NCBI RefSeq assembly: GCF_001570605.1
Contig: NZ_BBXG01000016.1
Span: 1 to 64,000 of the forward strand
Direction of reading: 5' to 3'
DNA: 64,000 nt
Source: Herbidospora cretacea
GTDB taxonomy: Bacteria; Actinomycetota; Actinomycetes; Streptosporangiales; Streptosporangiaceae
Numbering within the stretch: the stretch's first letter is position 1; each line of letters begins with the position of its first letter. A model generated the notes under the pieces. That model ran no database searches, was not told the origin of the DNA, and saw only the letters and a list, made by a program, of their open reading frames with translations. Positions 1-7,105 of this stretch are shown here, in pieces. The position numbers were made by a program, and so were the translations under genes.

Positions 1-1134
1 GCCGCCATCACCAGCGGTTCGGCGGGTAACAACAGCAAGGGTCTGCGTGACCACCTGGACCTGGCCGTCGCTCAGGACGCCGCCAACGGTGCCACGCCAC
101 TGACGATCCAGGTCGTGATCTACAACCTGCCCAACCGTGACTGTTCGGCGCTGGCCTCCAACGGTGAGCTGAAGGTCTCCGAAAACGGTCTGGCCCGGTA
201 CAAGACCGAGTACATCGACCCGATCGCCGCGATCATGGCGGACAGCAAGTACCGCAACCTGCGGATCGTGGCGATCATCGAGATCGACTCGCTGCCGAAC
301 CTGGTCACCAACCTGAACCTGCCCAAGTGTCAGGAGGCCAAGAACTCCGGCGCTTACGAGCAGGGTGTGGCCTACGCGCTGGGCAAGCTGTACGCGATCC
401 CGAACGTCTACAACTACGTGGACGCCGGTCACCACGGCTGGCTGGGCTGGGACTCCAACTTCGGTCCGTCGGCTGTGCAGTTCGGCACCGCGGCGGCGCT
501 GGCCACCGGTGGCAAGGCCACCGTCCACGGCTTCATCACCAACACCGCCAACTACAGCGCGTTGACCGAGCCGTACTTCTCGGTCAACGGCACCGTCAAC
601 GGCCAGCAGATCCGCCAGTCGCGCTGGGTCGACTGGAACTTCTACATCGACGAGCTGTCCTTCGCGCAGGCCTTCCGCACCCGCCTGATCCAGGAGGGCT
701 TCTCCTCCAGCATCGGCATGCTGATCGACACCTCGCGCAACGGCTGGGGCGGCCCGAACCGCCCGACCGGTCCGAGCACCTCGACCGACCTGAACACCTT
801 CGTCAACAACTCCAAGGTCGACCGGCGGGTCCACGCCGGTAACTGGTGCAACCAGTCGGGTGCGGGTCTGGGCGAGCGTCCGCGCGCCAACCCCGCGACG
901 GGTATCGACGCCTACGTGTGGGTCAAGCCTCCGGGTGAGTCGGACGGTGCCTCGGAGGAGATCCCGAACACCGAGGGCAAGGGTTTCGACCGGATGTGTG
1001 ACCCGACCTACGGCGGCAACGAGCGTAACGGGAACAACCCCTCGGGTGCTCTGGGCAACGCTCCGCTGTCGGGTCACTGGTTCTCGGCCCAGTTCCGTCA
1101 GCTCCTCGCCAACGCCTACCCGCCCATCAGTTAA
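1..1134 (+). CDS. Secreted GH6 cellulase, 5' end outside window
   Basis: Glycoside hydrolase family 6 enzyme that cleaves beta-1,4-glucan outside the cell. The frame is open from base 1, so signal peptide, N-terminus and any upstream binding module are missing; about 377 residues of catalytic domain are seen and the protein ends right after it. GH6 signatures visible are YNLPNRDCSA, IIEIDSLPNL (its Asp is the family's catalytic acid) and VDAGHHGWLGW, with YVWVKPPGESDG near the end. Exo or endo action cannot be decided from this part. A strong hairpin follows the stop codon. Confidence 0.93.
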   Translation, partial: AAITSGSAGNNSKGLRDHLDLAVAQDAANGATPLTIQVVIYNLPNRDCSALASNGELKVSENGLARYKTEYIDPIAAIMADSKYRNLRIVAIIEIDSLPNLVTNLNLPKCQEAKNSGAYEQGVAYALGKLYAIPNVYNYVDAGHHGWLGWDSNFGPSAVQFGTAAALATGGKATVHGFITNTANYSALTEPYFSVNGTVNGQQIRQSRWVDWNFYIDELSFAQAFRTRLIQEGFSSSIGMLIDTSRNGWGGPNRPTGPSTSTDLNTFVNNSKVDRRVHAGNWCNQSGAGLGERPRANPATGIDAYVWVKPPGESDGASEEIPNTEGKGFDRMCDPTYGGNERNGNNPSGALGNAPLSGHWFSAQFRQLLANAYPPIS

Positions 1135-1145
1135 TTGAGAACGTC

Positions 1146-1186
1146 GTGGTCCCGCCGAGGTTGGGGGTCCTCCTCGGCGGGACCAC
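1146..1186. terminator. Bidirectional terminator hairpin
   Basis: Perfect 15-bp inverted repeat (1146-1160 pairs with 1172-1186, 11-nt loop) between two convergent genes. It probably ends transcription of the GH6 gene and of the phosphatase gene from the other side. There is no long T run on either side. Confidence 0.85.
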
Positions 1187-1190
1187 GGCT

Positions 1191-2348
1191 CTACCCGAGC
1201 TCCGGCTCCCGGCAGCGCATCAGGAGCATGGCCGCGTCGTCCGTCGGCGGGCCGTCGATGTGGGCGATCAGGTCGCGGCGCAGGGACTCCAGCGCCGCCT
1301 CCGGGTCGTCGTCCTTGAGCAGCGGGACCCGGTCGGGCAGGGGATAGAACCGGCCGAAGGCGTCGCGGGCCTCGATGACGCCGTCGGTGTAGAAGAGGAT
1401 CTGGTCACCGGGCTCGAAGGTGATCGTGTAAGGGGCCGGCCCCTCGGGCCCCAGGACGGCCAGCCCCAGCGGGGGCACATGGTCGTCGGGGTCGGCGAAC
1501 TCGATCTCCCCGCCCGCCCGGACCACCAGCGGAGCCGGATGACCGTAATTGAGGAGCGTCATGGTCGTCTCCTCCAGGTTGAACTCGGCCAGCACGGCGG
1601 TGACGAACTCCTCGCCGGACAGACGCCGGTTGAGCGCCTTCTCCAGCCGGGCGCTCACGCCCTCCAGGTCCTTCTCGTCGTGGGCCGCCTCGCGGAAGGC
1701 CCCCAGGACCAGCGCGGCCGTCTCCACCGCCTCCAGCCCCTTGCCCTGCACGTCACCCACGATCGCCCTGACCCCGGTGGGGGCGACGACGACCTCGTAC
1801 AGATCACCACCGATGTGCGCCTCGGCCATGGCCGAGGTGTAGGAGACCGCCACCCGCATGTGCCCGGCGCGCCGGGGGACCGGGCGGAGCAGCACCCGCT
1901 GCGCGACCTCCGCCACCGACCTGACGTGCGCCAGCTCCCGCTCCCTGCGCCGGCGTCCCACCGTCGCCAGGGCGCTCGCCGCCGTGACACCGGCGATCGA
2001 ACCCATGGTGATGTACGCCCTGCGCAACTCCAGATGGTTGTACGCCGCCAGCCCGAGGGCCAGGACCAGCGCGGTCACCCCGACGAGCAGGGTCCGCCGG
2101 ATCCCGCCGGTCAGCGACGCGAACGCCGGGCCGACCGCGAGCAGGGGCAGGAAACCTATCTCCGGGCCGGTGCTCAGATCGAGCAGCGTCACCAGGAGCA
2201 TCATCAGGAACGGCAGCACCGCGAGAGCGAACGCCGTGCGGGCCCCGGCCGCTCGGCGCCGCCCCTTGCCCGGACGGAAAGGCCCGGCGAGGCGCAACGG
2301 CATCCGGCGAATCCCCTCTAATCCCGTCTGGTACGCGCTTGCGACCAT
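1191..2348 (-). CDS. Membrane PP2C/SpoIIE-type serine phosphatase
   Basis: A 385-residue PP2C-family protein phosphatase of the SpoIIE/RsbU type, which in actinomycetes usually dephosphorylates STAS anti-anti-sigma factors. Residues about 38-130 hold hydrophobic membrane segments (FALAVLPFLMMLLVTLL and following), then the phosphatase domain with AEAHIGGDLYEV, VGDVQGKGLEA, NYGHPAPLVV, FYTDGVIEA and DDAAMLLMR, which carry the metal-binding Asp and Gly residues of the family. There is no attached GAF, PAS or HATPase domain. The start at 2348 lacks a strong ribosome site; Met16 is an alternative. Partners are not adjacent, but an RsbW-like ATPase and a STAS protein occur elsewhere in this window. 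Confidence 0.85.
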   Translation of the reverse strand: MVASAYQTGLEGIRRMPLRLAGPFRPGKGRRRAAGARTAFALAVLPFLMMLLVTLLDLSTGPEIGFLPLLAVGPAFASLTGGIRRTLLVGVTALVLALGLAAYNHLELRRAYITMGSIAGVTAASALATVGRRRRERELAHVRSVAEVAQRVLLRPVPRRAGHMRVAVSYTSAMAEAHIGGDLYEVVVAPTGVRAIVGDVQGKGLEAVETAALVLGAFREAAHDEKDLEGVSARLEKALNRRLSGEEFVTAVLAEFNLEETTMTLLNYGHPAPLVVRAGGEIEFADPDDHVPPLGLAVLGPEGPAPYTITFEPGDQILFYTDGVIEARDAFGRFYPLPDRVPLLKDDDPEAALESLRRDLIAHIDGPPTDDAAMLLMRCREPELG

Positions 2349-2437
2349 ACTTCACGATCCTGCCTGGGATGCGAAGTCGCGAAAACGAGAGGCGCCCGCA
2401 TCCCCCTGGATACGGGCGCTCCCTTACTTACTACGGA

Positions 2438-3997
2438 CTAGATGATCGAGCCGGACCACACGTTGGCCGCCTGCTTGTAGACGCCGTAGGTCTCACCGTC
2501 GAAGTAGGGCGACACCGAGGTGTCGATGCGACGGTTGCCGTCACGGTCGGAGACCGCGATGGTGACGCCGTTCAGGTAGCCCAGACGACGGGTGTTCTTG
2601 TAGCCCGCCAGCCACGAGGAGCCGATGGCGCCCTGACCGGTGAACGAGGACTTGATGCCCACGAGCTCCTGGGCGTTGATCGCCGACGCCGAGGCGGCGA
2701 AGGTCTTCCCGTACGTCCACTTGAGGGTGTTCCCGGAGAAGACGCGGTTGCCGTCGGGGTGGGAGCCGCTCGGGTAGCCGAAGACGTAGTGGGCCTTGCC
2801 GACCTTCTGGTTGTAGGCCAGACCCTGGCCGCCGACGTTGTCGCCCAGACGGCCGACGTTCTCGACGCCGCGGATGATGTAGTGGTCCTTGAAGTAGGCC
2901 TCGGCCACGGAGGTCTTGACCCACTTCTTCACGAACCACTCGCGCTTGAAGAACTGACCCTTGTCGTCCTTCTTCAGCTCGCCCTTGAAGGCCGTGTCGG
3001 CCTTCAGCTTGTTGTAGGCGGCCTCGTCGATCGGGTACCAGGTGCCGGAGTCGGGGCCGCACCAGGTCGGGCACTTCTCGCCGTTCTTCATGGCGTTGGT
3101 GCCGGCGGGCGCGGCGTTGTAGGCGGTCTGGGAGACCGACTCGGTGGTCAGCTTCACGCCGTCGACGCCGTCGGTGTAGTACTTCTCGGCCTCGGCCTGG
3201 CTGAAGCTGGCCTTCGGCGGGTCGACCGGCGAGGTCACGGGGGCGAGGGTCTTCTTCCAGTAGGGCCCGCCGTCGGTGTACTTGGCCTCGAACTCGGCCT
3301 TGGTGACCTCCTCGGAAAGGATCTTCTTCTGACCCTTCCACTTGCCGTAGGCGGCCTTGTCGACCTCTTTGTCACCCGTCAGCTTCACGCCGTTGTAGAC
3401 GGTGACGAACGCGTAGTTGCGGTCGCCGTCCTCGTAGACGTCGTAGTCGTAGTGGGTGAAACCCTGCTTGCCGACGTAGATGCCCCAGGGGGTCTTGCCC
3501 TGGTAGTAGCCGGGCACGAAGACCCACTTGTCGAGGGTGACCTTGTTGCTGACCGTGTCGTAGACACACTGGCCGGCCGTCGCGACGAGGTTGCGGTACT
3601 TCGACTGGAGCGAGGTGCCCGAGCACCAGTGGGGCTTGCCGTCGGCGCCCATGAAGAAGACCTTGCCGCTGGTGCGGGGCAGGTTCACGTTCTTCGACGT
3701 GCTCGTCGACTTCTTCTCGTCGCCGATCGCCGGGACGGTGCCCGCCTTGGTGTCGGCCGTCGGCCCGCCCGTGGAGATGTGCTTGGCCCCGACGACGGTC
3801 TCGACGTTGTAGGGGGTGGCGTCCTGGAGCTGCGCCTTGTCCCAGAAGTAGGCGATGGCCTGCGCCTCGCTGGAACCGGCGAGCACTTCCTTCTCGATGT
3901 ACTTGGGGGCGGCTGCGGCGGGGGTCGCGACCAGCGCTGCGGCCAGCAGTCCGATGGATCCGGCGATGGTGCTGCCGATGAGGAGGGTGCGCTGCAC
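2438..3997 (-). CDS. Secreted trypsin-fold pseudoprotease, triad lost
   Basis: A 519-residue secreted protein with a signal peptide (about residues 1-30, ending ATPAAAA) and the fold signatures of actinomycete trypsin-like/V8-like peptidases, but all three catalytic positions are changed. The histidine motif reads LVATAGQCV (Gln143 instead of His), the aspartate motif RNYAFVTV (Asn194 instead of Asp), and the nucleophile motif TGQGAIGSSWL (Ile458 where GxSGGPW has Ser). Cys125 and Cys144, the usual disulfide around the histidine, are kept. Between the Asp and Ser regions lies a long Lys-rich, Tyr-rich segment (about 200-380) with a CPTWC pair. The reading frame is intact, so this looks like a maintained non-enzymatic protein rather than a decaying gene. 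Function unknown. Confidence 0.75.
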   Translation of the reverse strand: MQRTLLIGSTIAGSIGLLAAALVATPAAAAPKYIEKEVLAGSSEAQAIAYFWDKAQLQDATPYNVETVVGAKHISTGGPTADTKAGTVPAIGDEKKSTSTSKNVNLPRTSGKVFFMGADGKPHWCSGTSLQSKYRNLVATAGQCVYDTVSNKVTLDKWVFVPGYYQGKTPWGIYVGKQGFTHYDYDVYEDGDRNYAFVTVYNGVKLTGDKEVDKAAYGKWKGQKKILSEEVTKAEFEAKYTDGGPYWKKTLAPVTSPVDPPKASFSQAEAEKYYTDGVDGVKLTTESVSQTAYNAAPAGTNAMKNGEKCPTWCGPDSGTWYPIDEAAYNKLKADTAFKGELKKDDKGQFFKREWFVKKWVKTSVAEAYFKDHYIIRGVENVGRLGDNVGGQGLAYNQKVGKAHYVFGYPSGSHPDGNRVFSGNTLKWTYGKTFAASASAINAQELVGIKSSFTGQGAIGSSWLAGYKNTRRLGYLNGVTIAVSDRDGNRRIDTSVSPYFDGETYGVYKQAANVWSGSII

Positions 3998-4112
3998 TGC
4001 GGGGTCTCCCTTGCTCTGCCGTGGGACGTCACTTGCGCCCCATCCGTCAGTAAATGGATTGGCAAGGACGTTACAGGTGACGATTCGGCTAGTTCCCCCA
4101 GGTCGTTATAAG

Positions 4113-4128
4113 TGTGACCCAGATCACA
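4113..4128. promoter_or_regulatory. Candidate CRP/GlxR-type cAMP receptor site
   Basis: TGTGACCCAGATCACA matches TGTGA-N6-TCACA exactly in both half-sites, the consensus of CRP-family regulators (actinobacterial Crp and GlxR included). It lies 116 bp upstream of the pseudoprotease start and about 490 bp upstream of the ATPase gene, next to a TATAAC hexamer on the minus strand. Which gene it serves is inferred. Confidence 0.55.
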
Positions 4129-4540
4129 ATATTTCGATGGAACCGGATGGCATTGGACACCGTCCAATCTGGCTGTTCACTCGGGGGGACGACCCCCCGA
4201 ACCCCCCGCTGCGAAGGGGCTTCCTCGCGCTCCCCCGGCCGCCTTCGCGTCCTGACGTCGCTGTCGCTCCGGGTCGCTGCGCTCCTTGCGAGAGGTCTCC
4301 GCCCCCTCGCGCTCCCCGGCAAGGCCTCGCTCCGCTCGTCAGAGGCTTTCTTCCGTTACGGCTCCGCCTGCTCGGCCACCCGACTCCTGCCAGCCACCCG
4401 ACTCCCGCTGGTCGCCCGACTTCTGCCGATCGCCGCGACGAGCCCTGCTCGCTGTGGTCGTGAAGGTTCAGGCTTTGCCCTTCGGGGTCACGCAGGCCCC
4501 TCCACGGCGCTGGGGCATGTAACAAGTTCGACGCCCCTGG

Positions 4541-4592
4541 TTCACACGAGAGGAAGCGTGTCGTACCTTGGACATAGGTGGGAGCGCTCCCA
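4541..4592 (+). promoter_or_regulatory. Promoter with perfect CebR-type operator
   Basis: TGGGAGCGCTCCCA at 4579-4592 is a perfect 14-bp palindrome identical to the box bound by CebR, the LacI-family cellobiose repressor of streptomycetes. A possible promoter lies just upstream: TTCACA (4541-4546), a 17-bp spacer and TACCTT (4564-4569), which would place the operator at or just after the transcription start. The Shine-Dalgarno AAGGAGGA of the downstream gene follows at once. No cebR gene is in the window. Confidence 0.65.
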
Positions 4593-4617
4593 ATGCATGG
4601 TGAAGGAGGACGCGGGC

Positions 4618-5043
4618 ATGAGTGTCCCTTTCGCCGCCACAGCGCTCGACGGGCTCGACGACTTCGAGACGTGGTCCGCCGAATGCCTCCTCCCCGCCGT
4701 CGGCTCCAGCGTGGCCACGGCCCGCAGCCTGGTCAGGCGTGAACTCACCGGTCAGGGCTGCGCCGCCTTCCTGGACGACTGCCAGCTGATCGTCAGCGAA
4801 CTCGTCACCAACGCCGTCCGCCATGCCGGCACCGCGTTCGCCCTGCGCCTGCGCGGCACGACCGAGTGGGTCTACGGCGAGGTCTACGACACCGGCGGGA
4901 TGCCGCCCCGGCCCCGCGACCCCCGCCCCGAGTCCACCGACGGCCGGGGCCTCATGATCGTGGCGGCGCTGGCCGCGTCGTGGGGATACGCGCCGGGAGT
5001 GTGCGGCGGCAAGATCGTCTGGTTCGTCCTGGGCGACTCGTAG
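4618..5043 (+). CDS. RsbW-like ATP-binding regulator
   Basis: A 141-residue protein of the HATPase_c_2 group (anti-sigma factor / serine kinase like). Visible motifs are the N-box LIVSELVTNAVRHAG and the G-box-like DGRGLMIVAAL, the ATP-lid region of GHKL ATPases. Such proteins in actinomycetes bind or phosphorylate STAS partners; a direct sigma factor target is not shown. The ATG at 4618 was chosen because of the AAGGAGGA 8 bases upstream. The frame is open far upstream, but that part is repeat-rich intergenic sequence. The CebR-type operator directly before the start is odd for this class of gene. Confidence 0.85.
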   Translation: MSVPFAATALDGLDDFETWSAECLLPAVGSSVATARSLVRRELTGQGCAAFLDDCQLIVSELVTNAVRHAGTAFALRLRGTTEWVYGEVYDTGGMPPRPRDPRPESTDGRGLMIVAALAASWGYAPGVCGGKIVWFVLGDS

Positions 5044-5083
5044 GGCCTGCCGCGTTCCAGGCGGTCTTCGCGGCAAGTGGCCC
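5043..5083. terminator. Bidirectional terminator hairpin, imperfect
   Basis: TGCCGCG (5048-5054) pairs with CGCGGCA (5069-5075), extended by GGGCC (5043-5047) with GGCCC (5079-5083) after a 3-nt bulge. It lies between two convergent genes. Confidence 0.5.
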
Positions 5084-5136
5084 GGCGGATCAGCGTCAGG
5101 CGACGCCGGGCGCACACCATCGTGATCGCGTGGGCG

Positions 5137-5649
5137 TCAGCGGAACGCGGCCAGCACCGCCGTCGTGATCTCGTGCGGGGTCCGGGTCGCGTCGGCCGTG
5201 TAGTCGGCCACTTCCTGGAACTTCGGCAGGCGCTTGTCGCGCTGGGTCCTGAGCATGTGGACCAGGTCGGGCTCGAAGTGGGGCCGGTGGCTGCTCGACA
5301 GCATCCGTTCGGCCAGGACCTCCGGAGGACCGTCCAGAAAGACCACGAACGACGAGGTCAGGGCCTCGCGCGCGCCCGGGTCCTCGACGGTGCTGGCGGC
5401 GGCGGCCACCACGACCGCGGGCCGGGCCGCCACCGCGTCGAGCAGGACCTCGGTCTCCCGGTCGTGCAGGACGTCGGCGCCGAGGGTCTCGTTCATGCGG
5501 GCGGCGGTCTGGCCGTAGCGGGCCTGGAGGTCGCCGTCGCTGTCGCGCATCTCGCGGCCGAGGGCGTCGGCGACCAGGCGGGCGACGGTGCTCTTGCCGG
5601 CGCCCATCAGGCCCATGATCACGATGGGGGTCTCGTTCATGACGGGCAT
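5137..5649 (-). CDS. Shikimate-kinase-fold small-molecule kinase
   Basis: About 170 residues with a P-loop GLMGAGKST near the N-terminus, the DSDGDLQARYG segment equivalent to the DTD motif of shikimate kinase, and a C-terminal RDKRLPKFQEVADYTADA resembling the lid and adenine region of that family. The substrate-binding GGG motif of true shikimate kinases is replaced by alanines (VVVAAAAST), so the substrate is probably not shikimate. No aro genes are nearby. The start at 5649 has a weak GAGGG before it; Met at 5640 is an alternative. It is divergent from the small membrane protein at 5732. Confidence 0.72.
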   Translation of the reverse strand: MPVMNETPIVIMGLMGAGKSTVARLVADALGREMRDSDGDLQARYGQTAARMNETLGADVLHDRETEVLLDAVAARPAVVVAAAASTVEDPGAREALTSSFVVFLDGPPEVLAERMLSSSHRPHFEPDLVHMLRTQRDKRLPKFQEVADYTADATRTPHEITTAVLAAFR

Positions 5650-5731
5650 TCTGCCCTCGTGGTCCTGTTTTGGTCCCCCCCACGTTTGAGATTCGCTGAC
5701 GGGATAGTGCACCGGTCGAAGGAGGAACGCC

Positions 5732-5995
5732 ATGACCATCGCCGGAAGCATCATCCTGATCATGTTGGGCGCCATTCTCACCTGGGCTGTCGAATTCACC
5801 CTCGCCGGGCTCGACATCCAGGTCATCGGGGTCATCCTCATGGTGGGCGGCCTGGCGGGGCTGCTGTTCGGCCTTTACCGGCTGAGCACCGTCCGCCGCG
5901 CCGCCACCACCGTGACCCCGGTGGCCCCCGTGGACGAGGTGCACACCACCCAGCGTCGTGTCTACGAGGAGCGCCGCTACAACGACCCCATCTAA
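5732..5995 (+). CDS. DUF6458-like small membrane protein
   Basis: An 87-residue protein with two hydrophobic segments (about residues 3-25 and 29-52), arranged like DUF6458 proteins of actinobacteria, followed by a polar tail ending RRVYEERRYNDPI. AAGGAGG precedes the ATG by 7 bases. Function unknown; likely an integral membrane protein with a cytoplasmic tail. Confidence 0.72.
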   Translation: MTIAGSIILIMLGAILTWAVEFTLAGLDIQVIGVILMVGGLAGLLFGLYRLSTVRRAATTVTPVAPVDEVHTTQRRVYEERRYNDPI

Positions 5996-6007
5996 AACTT
6001 TCGCGGC

Positions 6008-6041
6008 AAGAGGAGCCGGGTGTCCCGACCCGGCTCCTCTT
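6008..6041 (+). terminator. Rho-independent terminator
   Basis: Perfect 14-bp stem (6008-6021 with 6028-6041) and 6-nt loop, followed by CTTGTTT. It ends the small membrane protein transcript. Confidence 0.88.
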
Positions 6042-6114
6042 CTTGTTTCCGTGAGAGAACGATGGTCGTGCCCTGACCGGTGGTCGGCGGTCCGGCCGAG
6101 GGGTCGCGAAGATC

Positions 6115-6654
6115 ATGGAGTGCATGCGTTCACTCCTCTTGTCCGCCGTCGCCCTTTCATTCGGGCTCGCCCTCGCACCCGCCCCGGCGGCGACCGCCGA
6201 CGACATCGGTGACGTCGTCTGCCACGGCGGCAGCATCCACCTGCGGTTCGACCCCGGGCTGAAGTTCACCAGGGACACCGTCCGGCTGACCGGCACCGGT
6301 GACGTGGGCATCTGCTCCTCGGTGAAGCGCCCCGCGCTCACCGGCGGGACCGTCCGGGTCGAGGGAGTCATCACCGGCGGGTGTCCGGGGCCCATCGGGC
6401 CCGGATACGCCAAGATGACGATCACCTGGAACGACGACACCACGACCACGGTCGGCCAGTCGATGTTCCGGGGGGAGATGTCCCAGTTCGGCCTCGAAGG
6501 GGGCGTCGTCTCCACCGGCCCCTTCGCGGGCGGGACCGCTCGCGTCAGCGGCCGCACCACCAGCAGCCTCATCGAGCTGGGCGCCGCGTGCGTGCTGACC
6601 GGGGCGACCTCGCTGGCGAGCACGATCGACCGGCTCACCGTGGGCGCGGCCTAG
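6115..6654 (+). CDS. Secreted protein of unknown function
   Basis: A 179-residue protein with a clear signal peptide (MRSLLLSAVALSFGLALAPAPAATA) and a mature part rich in Gly, Thr and beta-prone segments with four cysteines (VCHGG, GICSS, GGCPG, AACVL) that could form two disulfides. I do not recognise the family; its size and pattern resemble the small secreted beta-sandwich proteins common in actinomycetes. The start could be 6115 or 6124; the second gives a more typical signal peptide, but neither has a well-placed ribosome site. Confidence 0.7.
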   Translation: MECMRSLLLSAVALSFGLALAPAPAATADDIGDVVCHGGSIHLRFDPGLKFTRDTVRLTGTGDVGICSSVKRPALTGGTVRVEGVITGGCPGPIGPGYAKMTITWNDDTTTTVGQSMFRGEMSQFGLEGGVVSTGPFAGGTARVSGRTTSSLIELGAACVLTGATSLASTIDRLTVGAA

Positions 6655-6768
6655 GAACACGGCGCTCTCCAGGAACAAGCGCTCTCCAGGAACACGGCGC
6701 CATCCGGGTAACGGCGCTCTCCAGAACAAGGCGCTCTCCAGGATTACGGCGTCACCCAGGAAATACGG
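6653..6768. repeat. Degenerate 17-18-bp tandem repeat, about 6.6 copies
   Basis: Units begin at 6653, 6671, 6688, 6706, 6723, 6740 and 6758 and share the pattern AGGAACACGGCGCTCTCC with a few changes each. The array starts on the stop codon of the secreted-protein gene and lies in non-coding sequence before a hairpin. There are no unique spacers, so it is a minisatellite, not a CRISPR. Confidence 0.8.
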
Positions 6769-6770
6769 AG

Positions 6771-6793
6771 GGCCGGGACATCGCGTCCCGGCC
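6771..6793. terminator. Hairpin between convergent genes
   Basis: A 9-bp perfect stem (GGCCGGGAC with GTCCCGGCC, 5-nt loop) just after the tandem repeat and 15 bases before the stop of the convergent gene. It probably acts as a shared terminator. Confidence 0.7.
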
Positions 6794-6808
6794 CGGCCTC
6801 TCAGTGGG

Positions 6809-7075
6809 TTAGCCGGCCTCGGACTGGGGGCCGCCTCCCAGGGTGCGCTGGCGGCGGGTCGCGAGGTACATGTCGACGCCGATGGCGACGGCGGCCACGA
6901 TGCCGATGGCCATCAGCCACCACACCTGGCTCAGACCGGCGATCACCGCGACGGCGAGCGCGATCACCAGCCCGAACGACCCGAGCCTGACGTGGACGAC
7001 GTCGCGAGGGGTCGCCGGCACCATGGGCTTGCCTCTGGGGTCGACCTGCTCTTCGGTCTTTCTCGGCTCTGTCAT
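6809..7075 (-). CDS. Small membrane protein, unknown
   Basis: An 88-residue protein with a charged N-terminus (MTEPRKTEEQVDPRGKPMV), two membrane segments at about residues 32-50 and 51-68, and a short basic tail. I do not recognise the family. It starts 30 bp downstream of the hldE stop on the same strand and may be co-transcribed with it. Confidence 0.65.
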   Translation of the reverse strand: MTEPRKTEEQVDPRGKPMVPATPRDVVHVRLGSFGLVIALAVAVIAGLSQVWWLMAIGIVAAVAIGVDMYLATRRQRTLGGGPQSEAG

Positions 7076-7105
7076 GATTTATCCCCTACCCTCCGATTTC
7101 GTGTG

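Larger units (their letters stand above)
3998..4617. other. 620-bp intergenic region, regulatory plus GC-rich repeats
   Basis: No gene is supported here. The left 170 bases are less GC-rich and hold the pseudoprotease promoter area, a CRP-like site and a 7-bp inverted repeat (4152-4158 with 4162-4168). A G6/C6 hairpin (4183-4188 with 4193-4198) follows. Bases about 4200-4450 are a degenerate low-complexity stretch with recurring CGCTCC, GCTCCG and CACCCGACT words, typical of non-coding actinomycete spacers. Frames across it are open only because stop codons are rare at this composition. The right end holds the promoter and operator of the next gene. Confidence 0.6.

Noticed and set aside
2339-4111. 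590-codon + strand frame opposite the pseudoprotease gene
   Set aside because: It mirrors the minus-strand gene, has the Val/Leu/Gly/Asp-rich look of antisense frames and no domain; the minus-strand protein has a signal peptide and family motifs.
4114-4617. In-frame extension upstream of the RsbW-like gene
   Set aside because: Made of repetitive GC-rich intergenic words and would cover the operator and ribosome site at 4579-4609.
6653-6768. CRISPR-like array
   Set aside because: Units are contiguous and degenerate, with no unique spacers and no cas genes.
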